Below are positions 45,325 to 57,339 of a DNA stretch of 64,000 bases, piece by piece. Source of the DNA: Vitellaria paradoxa (lineage: Eukaryota; Streptophyta; Magnoliopsida; Ericales; Sapotaceae); NCBI GenBank assembly GCA_019916065.1, contig CM034240.1:17407894-17471893 (forward strand), written 5' to 3'. Within the stretch, counting starts at the first letter, position 1, and the number at the start of each line of letters is the position of its first letter. A program made the position numbers and the translations under genes. The notes under the pieces were generated by a model. That model was not told the DNA's origin and ran no database searches. It saw nothing but the letters and a program-made list of their open reading frames with translations.

Positions 45325-46024
45325 GGGGTCGATTGGAAGATGCTAAAATTTTAGAGGGATAAGTTTTAGAAGGGGTATAAGATAAGAGGGGATATTATTT
45401 TTAGAGGGTTGGCTCACATTGATGTGATGTTTATGAAGGGGGATAACTTTTGACTTGGTTTGGATGTTTTATAAATAAGAGAAGGTGAATGATGATAAAA
45501 AGAGTCAAATGACTCTTTTGCCCTTGTGATGTCCCAAACTTGGTTACCTATTAAATTAAATATTAAATTGTAAAACCCACTCTATTTAATTATTTTTGGA
45601 CAATTTGAAGTTATATTATTTATTTCATTGAAAATTTAATTTTTTATAAATTTATTTAAAAAACTTTTTTTTAAATATGCACTTTTGAATGGTTGGTTAT
45701 TATCTAATTTTTTTAATTATGTTTATTTTGACTTGTTGGCTTATCTATTATTTTTTTTATTAACATTATATTTATTTTAATCAAGTTAACAATACCATTA
45801 ACGAAGGTTAAAAACGTCAAAAATTTATCCACTTGAAGGGGGATAATTTTTAGCTAGCCCAAACCCTAGCTAAAAATTATCCCCCTGCGGGGGCTAAATT
45901 TAATACCATGCAAAATCTAATCCGGGGGAGAAAGGAAACATTTCAGCTGCTAAACCATGCAAAAAATGTGGGGCCCACGGATAAAATTTTTGCCCCCCTT
46001 CTTTAGCTGCATCCAATCGGCCCG
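45325..46024. mobile_element. 700-bp TTA-flanked TIR element (copy B) upstream of HROB
   Basis: Starts GGGGTCGATTGGAAGATGC, ends GCATCCAATCGGCCCG, and is flanked by TTA at 45322-45324 and 46025-46027. Its first ~210 bp match copy A (36324-37226) almost throughout, e.g. AGGGGGATAACTTTTGACTT. The interior and right half differ, so both are deletion derivatives of a longer PIF/Harbinger-like family. It lies upstream of the minus-strand HROB-like gene. Confidence 0.82.
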
Positions 46025-46229
46025 TTAAGGTATTCATGAGTGCTTTTATCGACGAAATAAAAAATATGAGTTGTAGTCATTTATTTATGTGAGTACAAAA
46101 AGAAAATAAAAGTTTTGTGAATAAAAAAATTATAGAAAAAAATAGTATTTGATTTAAAGATTTATAAAAATTAAAAAAAAAAAAGAAGAATCGTAAATGG
46201 AGGGGATTTCAGACACATAGCATACAACC

Positions 46230-46740
46230 AAGATCAACGTTAGACACGTGGCATTATTTAAAGAGAGGATAAGTTGATAGTTGTGAAGGGAGCTCTCTTT
46301 CATGCTGCATTAATGGAAAGGCACAAGAGGTATGCCTACATTCACTACCGATTACGACTCCAACCGCGTCTGTTCCAACTATACAGTGTAACTTTGACCA
46401 TAGTTGCACTGTTGCCCATGATATTTGAGTAATATCGTCATTCGAGGAAGAATGGTACATACCTAGGAACCTATAAATGCATAAGGGGCGAAAAAAAGAG
46501 GTAAGCACAATTTACCATACAAAAACTCTACCAAAACTACTTCCAAACTCTTCCTTTTTCTATACGTATTCTGACTTAATCGTCGGAGAGGTGTTTGGCA
46601 AAACATTACCCGATCGAAAGTTTTGTTACAAGATTCGAGTGATGGGCCCAGAAATCTAAGACACCAACACCATTAGATCTTCGTATGACCACATTTGCAG
46701 CACCTTTCCACGTGGCAGAATATATCAGTAGAGAATCTCA
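46230..46740. mobile_element. Possible Gypsy LTR remnant
   Basis: The block includes a TATA-like CCTATAAATGCATAAG near 46469, then CTGACTTAATCGTCGGAGAGG near 46571. That arrangement is often seen near the end of plant Gypsy LTRs. Termini, partner LTR and target duplication were not found, so the call is tentative. Confidence 0.3.
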
Positions 46741-47737
46741 TTGGATTTTTGAACACTCTAATAAATATGAAGAGCGTCACACATGATTTGATAATAATTT
46801 TTCAATTCATTTTATAAAAACAATTTAAATTAACAAATATTATTAGTAACCATACGTTGTGCTTTATTAAAAAATAAAAATAAATTATGCTATCAAATCA
46901 TACGCATATACATCTAAGTTAGGAATGGAGTCCAAAATGTCAGATAAACTAATAAATTTTAATACTAGAGAGCATTAACCTATATTTTAAAATTTTTAAT
47001 TATTAAATATATAAAATATCAATTTATAATAATTTTGACAACTGTGAAAGCCAAAGCTCGCATAATCCCCACACAACTTCATCCTTAAATCAATTCCCAT
47101 TGTGAGCATACAAATTACAATCCATCTTTTTTGGCATCAATCACCACACATACACACGTCAAAGAAAAACAAATAGAGATTAGTCATGAAACCAAGTTCT
47201 TAAAGCTCGCATACTAACATTCTACTCGGAAGGATGAATTTAATAAAATTTAATTTTATTGTGCGAAACTTCCCACCAATTTATATATTGAAATCAAAAT
47301 AAGATTTATAAGTTAGATTAGATTTTATTTCATAATTTTAATTTTGAAATTTTTATATCATTTCAAATTCAACTTAAAATAATAAAATTTAAAGAGAAGA
47401 TTTTTTTTTTCTTTTCTCAAGCTATCTAAATAGCAAATTACCGTTTCACACCTTATTTATCTTATTTTCTTTTTTTTTTCCATTAATATGATAAATTTTA
47501 ATATTTCCTTAAATCAATTCAATTTAATTTTTAAATTTAAACATATTTTCTAAATACAATTTTATTTATCAAATTAACTTTAAGAGAATAATATTTCCAA
47601 AGTGAATGTTAGCTAAAAAAAAAAAAAAAACTTTGTATAAATATGGCTGCAAAAACAAGGTCTATCTGCATACATTCATATACAATGGGACTCTCTTGAA
47701 ACTATGCAGCAGTAGCCCGAAACTACCAGCCCATACA

Positions 47738-47768
<31 letters not shown>

Positions 47769-47841
47769 TATGGGCAAAAAGTACTGTGCAATATTCAGAT
47801 AAATAAATAACACTTAATGAAGAGGAAACCGTATATATACT
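46741..47841. other. Intergenic AT-rich spacer between HROB and CAR genes
   Basis: No coding signal. The (AT)n tract at about 47738-47768 and the sequence below 47841 probably belong to the 3' region of the minus-strand CAR gene. Two long A/T runs lie at about 47401-47411 and 47614-47630. Confidence 0.55.
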
Positions 47842-49391
47842 CTAAAGGCCCTTGCTTCCAGGAAGATCAATCCAGTGCAGTGACAACTCGACTTCACCAC
47901 ATTCCACGTGTCTCAATCTGAGGCACAAATCTTGAGTGACTTTTCCGTCCGTCCAGGAAATGCAGCTTTGTTCGGCTAGGCAGTTTTGCCTGGATGGCTG
48001 CACTGTTGTAACTACAGTGCCCGCTGGAAGGCTGTCGATATCCATCCTCATCGTCTCCACAAATGCTTTTATGTCGAACTCTGCATCTCCCATTTTGTCG
48101 TCTTTGCTGAATGTGTCATGGTCATATACAGTCTGAATCCCCCCCCCCCACCCAAAAAAAAAAGACAGGTGACTTTAAACACACAATATATCTATATGAT
48201 AAAAAAGTTAGACAATTTCAATTTGTGAAATTTTTAACCGCTGGATTGTTCAATGGCCAGTATTAGTTTTTTTTTTTCTTTCCACTTTAACTATCTTTTT
48301 CAATTACTTCAAATGAAAATATACTATCTTATCTTCTCATATGTTTTTAAAATCTTTTCTCTATAAAAATTTTAAAAAAATTGTGATTATATTTATAAAA
48401 ATTAGATAATATCTATAACAAATAATAAAATTTTACGCATTTATTAAACATTGTATGAATATCATTGTTTCTTTTTATTAGTAATTTTTATCTTTACAAA
48501 TTTGTATTTGGGTTTTTTTGCTGGCTAAATTATGTTTTCATACCTATACCTATAGGCACCAACAATTCATATTAATCTATCATGTACATTATTTGCTAAG
48601 TTATTTTATTGATTATACTAAGATTAGTTAATTATTGACCATACTAAGATTAATTAATTATAGTTTTCATTTAGTTTAGATGGTATTTAGTTTGTATTTT
48701 TATTTTTTGTTTTTATTTTTATTTTTTGTTTTATGTGTTTTATGTTTTTAAAATCTAAAAAAAAAATACATTTAATTTGACATTTTTTATTTTCCGTATT
48801 TTGAAATTTTCTTTATTTTGTATTAAAAATGCTCAAAATGACTTTTTGTCATTTTGCATTTCATATGCAAAAATATTTTATATTTTTTAAAACAGATTTT
48901 GAAAATACAAGTGATCAAATACGTTTTAGGCTGTTGTGTTTATTTATTTATTTTTAAAAAACTCTAAATAAAAAATTAGTTAAAAACAGGTATACTAAAT
49001 AACACCTTAATTTATCTATTTTTTGGTGGTGTTTGAATGATAAAAAAGTACAAAAAATTGATGTGAAAGTGATATGTGACAAAATTTGATCAAAAAAAAT
49101 TAAAAAATATTGATAAAAGTTAGCAAGTTTTGATTGATTTTAATAAACTAAAAGGACCCTCATCAAAACTTCAGCCCAAGAGCATGGGTTTCATAGTTCC
49201 CTGACTCGAGCAACCAACATACATTCACTTGAATTCATTTAATTTTTTTTTAGCGACAAAACCTGTGTTCGAGAATAACTTTTCTTATTTTTCCCCAAGT
49301 ATGGTAACATTCAAAAGAAATCAAAACAAAACCCTGAAACAAATCAATACAGAATTGGCCAAACTGACACATAGATTTTGTATACACACAC

Positions 49392-49425
<34 letters not shown>

Positions 49426-50559
49426 GTATATAAATGAAGCAATTTGCTACTAACTGCATGTTCCAACCTTCCCTTACAACGTCAGATATGGCCACAACAA
49501 TTATGATAAATTTTCCCATGCTGCCTTAAGCAGCTAAAAAGAGTTAACAATGGGAAGGCTATTTATGAAGGTTTTAATCTTCAAGGACGATCAGATAAAA
49601 GGATGTGAAGAACAAAGCTAAGGGAAAATTGGGAATGCATGTCATCTTAGTTAAGTATTAATTTAAGCTCTGTTTCCAGTATATAAATATATTATATATA
49701 TATATATATTTACTTATATTGTAAGCTGCTAGAAGCTACTATGAAACTAAATCCCCATAACTACAACTTCGAAAGTAGCTTGAGGTACTCCAAATTTCTT
49801 AGGCTTATTGCTTAGCACTGAATTCTGCTAAATTGTATTATATGAAATTCTGGTTAATCTTCAAGTATAACAAAAACTGGAAAGTATTGACTCAACATAC
49901 CAGCAGGATTGGAAGATTGGGATCTGAAATGGAAAGAGTTAGATCTTCATTCCACTCAGGATTGATATCCTTCTTTATAACTCGAGTCCTCAGTTTCTGC
50001 AACACGCACACACGAGTCCATGTAGCATTTCAAAATCAAGCAACAAGACGTTGGGAAGTTAACTTGTCATTTTAGTTTAAAATTCAATACGTAATCATCT
50101 TTTCATTTGAATTAGAGTTAAATTTAATTAAATTTCTGTCTCACGAATTAAAATTAATTGGAGAAAATATTTTATGTTAAAATTAAATATATATTTTTTA
50201 GTTTTTAAAGAGATTAAATACACAATTCATCCATAAAATTTCTTCTATTTTTCTAAATAGTATATTTTGCACAATTACATAAGAGGCTTCATGAGTCATA
50301 ACATACGAGATGTAAATTTAATTAAATTTAACAAATTTTTTCAATTTCAACTTCTAATCCAGATCACAATAGATTATGAATTGACTTAATGAAATAAATT
50401 TCCTTTTCAACAAAACGTGCATAGTTGCCTAGCATTAGTGGATAAATGTCCAAATATTTGTAACTTCTCCTACCATTAAATTTCAAGCAGGATCTGAATA
50501 ACCCTTGATTTGTAATTAATAAAGCTGTAGAATTCAATTCACCTCAATGAAGTAATTAC

Positions 50560-50597
<38 letters not shown>

Positions 50598-50985
50598 ATT
50601 TCATCTATAGAAAAATCAATTCAAGTCGCGAAATTGTTATTAATCATATCAAAAGGAAAACTGAAAAAAAAAAAAAAAAAAGCAAACCCACAAAAGAAAA
50701 ATTGGAAAAGAGGAATTAGATTTCATTTGTACATCATATATAGAAATAGATGTAGATACATCATTGCACGTGTATGTATGCATGTATGTATATATGTATG
50801 TATGTATAATGGGGTACCTGTCTACCCATCTTGACGACGACATAAGGATCACTGCTACGGACGTCGCGTACGGCGAGGTTGATGCCGCGCTTGACGCGAA
50901 TTCTGAGAAGACCCAAGAGAGAATCCATCAGCGAATGCGGCTGAGCGCAATCAGATCCTCGCTCCGGCGCTGTTGGTGAGTCCAT
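47842..50985 (-). CDS. CAR: C2-domain ABA-related (CAR) protein
   Basis: CAR proteins are small plant C2 proteins that bind phospholipids in a Ca2+-dependent way and recruit PYR/PYL abscisic-acid receptors to the plasma membrane. Exons on the minus strand: 50985-50818, 49996-49901 and 48132-47842, GT/AG, 184 codons plus TAG. The C2 domain runs from about residue 24 (GLLRIRVKRGINLAVRD), with Ca2+-ligand aspartates at 41 and 46 (RDVRSSDPYVVVKMG) and in the second loop (YDHDTFSKDDKMGDAEFD, Asp92, 94, 99 and 100). The long insertion typical of CAR proteins follows (DSLPAGTVVTTVQPSRQNCL), and the family C-terminus LRHVECGEVELSLHWIDLPG is intact. A second Met at residue 20 (50928, MDSLLGLLRI) matches the usual start of relatives; the first 19 residues may be an extension. 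Introns hold several microsatellites. Confidence 0.95.
49385..50800. repeat. Microsatellites in the CAR introns
   Basis: (CATA)n/(AT)n at about 49385-49431, (AT)n at 49690-49710, (CA)n followed by (AT)n at 50561-50597, and a (GTAT)n tract at about 50771-50807 that starts only about 10 bp into intron 1. All are in introns, not exons. Confidence 0.8.
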
Positions 50986-51660
50986 CTCCCTCCGACCTCT
51001 CCTCCCCCTGTTTATACTTTATACTCCCAACAAAATTACCAATGACACCAAACTAAAAACAATTTTCCCACAACTCCAATCCAATTTGGCCGTCCAATCA
51101 AATCGATCCAATTTCTGCTCCCAAAGGAGGAAAAAAAAAAAAAAACGGCAAATTAAATAATTTGTTGACCAACAAGGATGATAAATGTAACAGTCGCATG
51201 TAATCTAAGATTTTGTGGGTCCCACTTACTCTGTATGTGTGTATATACTTTTCTTTTTATTTGGATTTTTTTTTCTTTTTTCTTGGGGAGATGATGGTTG
51301 TATTTGAGCTCACGTCTTGGATGATGTGAGGGCTCTAGAGAGAGAAAGAGAGAGAGATAGAGAGAGAGAGAAAGAGAAGATTTGGGTTTGTGCAGTTCCT
51401 TTCTTTCCAGTGAGATTGGGAGGAGAGAAAGGACGAGAAGGGGAAGATAGGCGTGGCAAAATTATAATGTTTAAGGTTTTTGAGAAGAGCGGGGAACCGG
51501 GAGATCCGGTAATTGAATGGCTGGGTGGATGGTTGGTTGTGTGGAATCCCATTTGTTTGTCGTGACGAAAACGGTTGACTTTGCGGACACGGCGGGAATA
51601 ACGCTCATTTTGCTTTGTGCGACGTGGAGGCGGTCGTTGTTCCCTCCTCCCCCTCCCCAA
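50986..51660 (-). promoter_or_regulatory. Promoter/5' UTR region of the CAR gene
   Basis: Contains an A run (51129-51144) and a (GA)n tract at about 51338-51381, reading (CT)n on the coding strand, as is common in plant 5' leaders. An ACGTGG word at 51622-51627 resembles an ABA-response element core, which would suit an ABA-related gene, but a six-base match is weak evidence. Confidence 0.45.
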
Positions 51661-51955
51661 CCCAAAACGTAATTGAGTAAATTACACTTGAATATTAAGC
51701 TAATTACAATAATTTATCTCAATCATTCGAACTTTACACATACCTTCCCTATTCTTTAATGTTTGTAATACTTAGACTCCTTTTATTAGTTTTTTCTCTA
51801 ACATTGTTAGAGTATTATAGTAAAATGATATTAATGCCCTTAGTAAATTCAAATGGCTGAGAAATGTTTCTGTAATTAGATTAATGTTCAAGCAAAATTT
51901 CTGTAATTTAGTATAATTATATTATTTTACCCAAATAATTCACTAAAATATATTT
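51661..51955. other. AT-rich spacer with AATTACACTT-type words
   Basis: Begins with AGTAAATTACACTTGAATATT and ends with TAGTATAATTATATTATTTTACCC, which may be the arms of another small hairpin element, but the pairing is too poor to define it. Confidence 0.35.
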
Positions 51956-52679
51956 TGTAAAGACCCAAAATTTTTGACTTTTTTTTATTTTGAATTTATA
52001 ATATTTAAAATTATGATATTTTGGACCGCCATTTATATTTTATGTATATGATCTTGTGTTAATTTATTTTTTTATGTTATATGTATTAATGTGTGCATAA
52101 GTATGTATGTAATTAAAGGTTAATAACTTATCAGTAGGGAGGGGAGACGTTGATCTTTGTTTATTAATTTGCGGAGAGGCTAAAAGTTGGGAGGTTGTGT
52201 GGGAGTTAGAGGAAGAATTAAGGAGGTTTTATGATTGCATGCATCTGAATAAGAGAGAGAGGAGGGTTTTCACTTAGTGCATAAATACCCCTTTTTACAT
52301 TTACACCATCAGTTTCATTATCTCTCATATATACTCTTTACACCTCTTTCATCTTTTGTTATTTTATTTTCTTTCTTCTCTCCTCTTCCTTTCTGTGTGA
52401 GAAAATAATAATAAAATAAAAATAGAGAGAGTTGTGCCTACTATTTTATCCATTGGAAGAAACGACGAACGTGATCGTAGAGGAAATTTTGAGTGAAATC
52501 GACGAAGACTGTTCGTAAGGCCAACTTGAGTTGGTGTTTTATTTGGAGTTTTTTATATACTTTGTCGACGTATATAATTCGAGGTGGGTGGGATTGTGTT
52601 TATTTGATATATTTTTTTATCATGTCATGTATATATATATATATTTGCAAGAGATGAAAAACCTATTCCATGAATTGAT

Positions 52680-53430
52680 TCTTGATTATGTAAAATTCTA
52701 AAACTTTCTCACTGAAATGGGTACATTGTTTTCCCATCAAAATCATACTTAGAGATTGATTTAATTATTGAAACTTTTATAAGTTAAATTAGACATGTAG
52801 ACGAGTTTCCTGTAAAAAATTCATAATTTTTGGAATTTAAATGAATTTATTAAAAATAGTCAAACTTGACTGATTAGTTGGGATTTCTATACTAGGATCA
52901 GCACACTGTTTTTATATGAAATTCATACTTAGAAGTCGAATTAATTTTTGATATTTTTATATATAGGAGTACATATCCAACTAATATCCAGTAAAAATTT
53001 CATAGTTTTTTGAGTTAAAATGGATCTTACAAAAATTGTGAAAGTTCACTGTTTGTTTTAAATTGCTGTGCTGATAGAAGTTTGATTTTTGGTATAAAAA
53101 TGATGTCTAGAGATTAAATTAATTTCTAAAAATTTTATATATGAAACTAGAAATGTTATAGATTCTACAGTAGATTTTTTATAAATTTTTGAGTAATAAT
53201 TTATTTTATAAAAATATTGAAACTTGGTTGTTTGGTTTACGTTACTGTACTGACAACAGTATGATATTTGGTATAAAATGTATAAATAAAAGTTGATATA
53301 ATTTTTGAAATTTTTATATGTTAAACTAGATATATGATTGAGCTTTTTGTAAAAATTTCAAAATTTTTGGATTTAAAATGGATTTTATAAAAATCGTGAA
53401 ATTGAGTTGTTCTGTATGATTCTAACAGAA
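52680..53430. repeat. Four degenerate ~180-bp tandem units in the solo LTR
   Basis: Related blocks occur with anchors at about 52745 (ATACTTAGAGATTGATTTAA), 52926 (ATACTTAGAAGTCGAATTAA), 53102 (ATGTCTAGAGATTAAATTAA) and 53281 (ATAAATAAAAGTTGATATAA). Each is followed by a TTTTTATAT word and an AAATGGATTTTATAAAAAT-like segment. Spacing is 176-181 bp. The units are well diverged from each other. Confidence 0.7.
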
Positions 53431-54009
53431 ATACCCATTTAGAATTTTTAAAATCTGTATTTTATGGCTTTATGAATAAATTTTAAATTTTATTTTTTAT
53501 ATGAAATTGGAGTTAATTATAAGTATTTTAGGCTTTTGAATTAATATAAAATATTTTATTTTCTATTTTTCATGAATTATCAAAATTTATGTCTTGAATC
53601 CTTCATTGTCATGACGTGCTTGATATAAAATTTTATTTACCAAGCTAGCTGTATATATATTCCTAAATATGGTTGCATGATATTTATTTGATAAATCTTG
53701 TATGAGAATATTTTTATGGAAGGGCAACATAAAACTTAGGCCCGAAACACATTCACACTTCATAAAACTTAAAAAGTAAAGGGAAGAATACAAAAAATAT
53801 CAAATTAGAGAGAACTTTTGTGTATGTTGTGCTATTAATTAAAGGAATTACTTGATATTTGATTTTTGGGTTATTGGGGTCATTAAGGGTACTAGAAAGA
53901 GTGAGTTCTAAAGCCCAATGGTTGGAAACCCTAAGACCTGCGCAGGGTGGTTAGCATAACCAGTAGGTTAGAAACCTACGAAATATATATATGGCTTATT
54001 GTAGCGTAT

Positions 54010-54170
54010 ATTTAGTACCGGGATTGCGAGACCGGTTTACCTACTAAGGCAAATGAGTACATTTGGGACTGCGGGACCAATTGTACCTCATGACTGAGGT
54101 TTAGGGATGCGATGAGTACATCTAGGACTGCGAGACAAGTTGTACCCCACGGCCTAGGCCTAGGGATTTA
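54010..54170. repeat. Short tandem units with GGGACTGCGRGAC core in the solo LTR
   Basis: Three units share a core like GGGACTGCGGGACC followed by TTGTACC: near 54012 (GTACCGGGATTGCGAGACC), 54055 (GAGTACATTTGGGACTGCGG) and 54114 (GAGTACATCTAGGACTGCGA). The period is 43-59 bp and the stretch is GC-rich compared with its surroundings. Confidence 0.65.
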
Positions 54171-54801
54171 TTTTGGGTTTAGTTCTGAGGCCATAGACTA
54201 AACTTGCAGAGTACCTGACCCATAGTATGATATTGATGTATGGTGATGTGAATGATGTGATATGATTTATTTTTAGCATATAACTGTGAGATCATGGCTA
54301 AGTAACTAAATAATTTGAATATAATGATTAAATATAGATGTTTTGAAAAGTATAAGATTTTAAATTTTATTCTTATTAATTAGTGTTAACAGCTTTGCAT
54401 GATTAAAAAATTATATTTTATAAATACTTTCTGAGTACACGTGAAATTTAGTACTCACCCCCTACTACAGTTGGTAATGCAGGGGTTGATGCTCGTGATG
54501 GACTAGTGGGTTAGCTAGCTGTCTTGGGTTGTTATAGCTCGATGATTAATTTGTTTTATTTTGCATTCCAACATTTAAATTATAATGTAATGAAGTATTG
54601 ATTTGGGCTCATATTTGTGGCATGGTTTTGTAGCCATTTTTAGGGCATTTTAAAGGTATTTTGAATATTCAAGAAATTGAATATTACTTATTTTAATTAA
54701 CATCTGCTCTGATATGGTACAATTTTCACGGTTTGATATTTACTTTTTTTTAGATTTCGTTCCCACGCCCCCGGTCGTGGATTTCGGGGCGTGACATATT
54801 T

Positions 54802-55786
54802 TATATTAATTCAATTAATTTATTTTAATTAATCTTATAATTAATTAACTTAATTAAATTATTAGTTATTAAATAATATATTTTATTAATTATTAATTAA
54901 TTAAATATATATATATTCTATTAAATTATGAAATTAATTAAATTACTAATTATTAAATAATATATTTAATTAATTATTAATTAATTTTATTAATTATAGT
55001 TAATTAATTTTTATTTAATAGATTATAATTTAGTTAATTAAATTAACCAATTAATAATTTAGTTATATTATTTATTAAAAATAATTTTATTTTAAATAAT
55101 AATTAAATAAAATAAATTATTTTAATATGATACAGCAAAAATAGATAAGGTGCTAAAATTAAAAACATATTTATGAAAGAAAAAAAATGACTGTAAAAAT
55201 ATTTTTAATATTTATGAAAGTTCGTATAGCTCGTAAAAAAAATCTTACAACATATCTTTACTTTTGAAACATTTTTTATTTTTATTTTTTGGTTAATTTA
55301 ATAAGCAACCAGCCTTAAACTTAACTTGAGAGGCTTTGTAGGCCAAATAAGGGCTTTAAACATAAGGTGCTCGGCAATATGTGTATAATATATATATATA
55401 TATATTATATAACTTAGGATTGTCAAAAAGCAACTCGCTTGCTATAAAAAAAAACACAAACTGGTCTGTTGTAGATGAATGCAAAGACAAACACATTAGG
55501 ACAAAAATCATTAAATTGATAAGATAAATCTACTTATTGTTCTTTGGATAATTAAGAGCAAAGAGTAGATTCAAAAATCGATTGATTGAGAGAAAATTGG
55601 TTAAGTGAATCAACTTTTTAATACCTCACTTTTATGCTCACAACAATGAATGAATATATATATTCTATATATTTATATTCTCCGTACGATTTGAATATGA
55701 CATAATCATTCATAAAAATTTTAATTAAAGGCAATAACAATATAACGGAATATCATGAGATCATAAACATAAGCTCCGATATCAGA
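54802..55786. other. Extreme AT-rich spacer
   Basis: From 54802 to about 55140 the DNA is almost only A and T, made of overlapping TTAATTAATTAAATTA words. The rest is ordinary AT-rich sequence with an (AT)n tract near 55389-55405. The part left of 55787 may be eroded internal sequence of the adjoining minus-strand Copia. Confidence 0.55.
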
Positions 55787-56272
55787 TGTAAGTTCACAAT
55801 TAACACATAATAATTTAATTAAATATATAAGATCTTGATCTTTATGATATTCACACATTTTGCCTACTTACATAATATAGTTAAGAACAAATACATTGAG
55901 TCATTGCTATGAAAATTTAAATGTGAAAAATATCTCAAAATATTGTTCTTGAATCTTCTCCTTCAACAAAAATAAAACTCTTCTGGAAAATAAGGTTTCT
56001 CCATCTTGCCTTATGAACCCTAATATGTTGTAATTTTATTGTGTATGAATCGATGGGATTCATCCACTATTTATAGGGAGAGAGAGAACCCAATTTTCTA
56101 ATTAGTCATTTAATCTCTATCGTCTATCAAAGTAGAATTCGGTTAGGAAATTAACTCATAATCTTTTGCAAATAATAACTCTTCTAAATAAATCATTATC
56201 AAATTTGTATTCTTATATAGATCACTTTAATTAGGACACTAATTAAGTGAATTAATAATTAATTAATTCCAA
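55771..56272 (-). mobile_element. Orphan Copia 5' LTR with decayed primer site
   Basis: On the minus strand an LTR starts TGTTGGAATTAATTAATT at 56272, has a TATA-like CCCTATAAATAGTGG near 56080, and ends TTACA at 55787. It is followed by TGATATCGGAGCTTATG, which is the Copia primer-site motif TGGTATCAGAGC with transitions. No gag/pol or 3' LTR was recognised downstream (lower coordinates), so only the 5' part survives. Confidence 0.6.
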
Positions 56273-57339
56273 CAATCACAACACACGGGCATACCCATGT
56301 CGCAATTTGCAAGCTTTAGGTGTGATACTCCACAACTCTTTCGAATTAATGCATAATTATTGAAGGCCTAGGGGAATGAGATAAAAACTATTCCACATAT
56401 GAAATTACTTTTAGTTGTTTGGACATAAAAAAAACCCTTAAAACGACATCCCACGTATCTTAGCTCGTGACATTGATTATGGACTGGTGGATTCTAAAGC
56501 ATTCACACTATTTTAAATTAAAAAAAAAAACGTGAATATATCTAGACTATTGAATTTAAAATCAATGATCCAGATTATAAGTCATGGTTTTATGTCAGTT
56601 CCCCCGAATTTGTAGGAAACAGCTTGAATTGGCTAGCTGCTGATCTAGGACTCTAAACATTCACTCCACGACTTGTTCCATCCATCGATATATTGCAATA
56701 CTTTTGTTTCATCCAATGGTTTTGTTTTAAGTTCTTGTATGATTTTAAAAAATGATAACTATTTGGGTTAACAGTAACAAAATAAAATAAAAAAATAATG
56801 GATATAATGGAAAAAAAAAGCCTATAATGAAAATAGAAGTTAGAAAACATTACGTAACGATATGGTCAATTTTTAAAACTATTACACTTTTAGAATTACG
56901 GATTATAAAATTGACTTAACTAGTTTGTACATTTGAGTTATATTATTATAATAAAGAAAGAATAGTGATTTTTGGTGAAATTTTAATTTTGGTAAAATCT
57001 TTTAATTTTCTGTTAGAAGTTATCCCACATCAGCTTATATAACAAATGGACCTTTTTTACCTTAGCACCTAGGTTTTAAGGTTGAGACTCTTTTTCTTAT
57101 GTGTAGTCTGGCTTCTTTACATCCTCTCTACAATATTTCTTATCTTTTTATAATTATAACTTCAACTATTTTGGAAAGAAATTTTTATAACTATCACATA
57201 ATGTAATAATTTTACATTTTAATATTTTTATTTTCTTTAATATCCTTTAATTAGTTACCATGTACTCTTAACTACTTATTATTTATTATGTGGGACACTA
57301 ATTAACGTAAATCCACTTCTAGTATATGTATCTCTGCAC
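56273..57339. other. AT-rich spacer with a short LTR-like fragment
   Basis: At about 57013 a block starting TGTTAGAAGTTATCCCACATC and running to CTTATGTGTAGTCTGGCTTC (57120) resembles the start of small plant LTRs (TRIM type), but no end, primer site or partner is visible. Nothing else was recognised. Confidence 0.4.

Larger units (their letters stand above)
51956..54796 (+). mobile_element. Solo LTR of 2841 bp, Gypsy-like
   Basis: Starts TGTAAAGACCC, ends GGGGCGTGACA, and is flanked by a perfect TATTT duplication (51951-51955 and 54797-54801). TG...CA ends and a 5-bp duplication identify an LTR. No coding region or second LTR follows, so the element has collapsed by LTR-LTR recombination. 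The length and the ends (GACCC ... GTGACA) point to a Ty3/Gypsy family. A promoter-like stretch lies at about 52280-52460 (TGCATAAATACCCC). Two sets of internal tandem repeats are present. The plus orientation is assumed from the promoter-like part. Confidence 0.8.
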
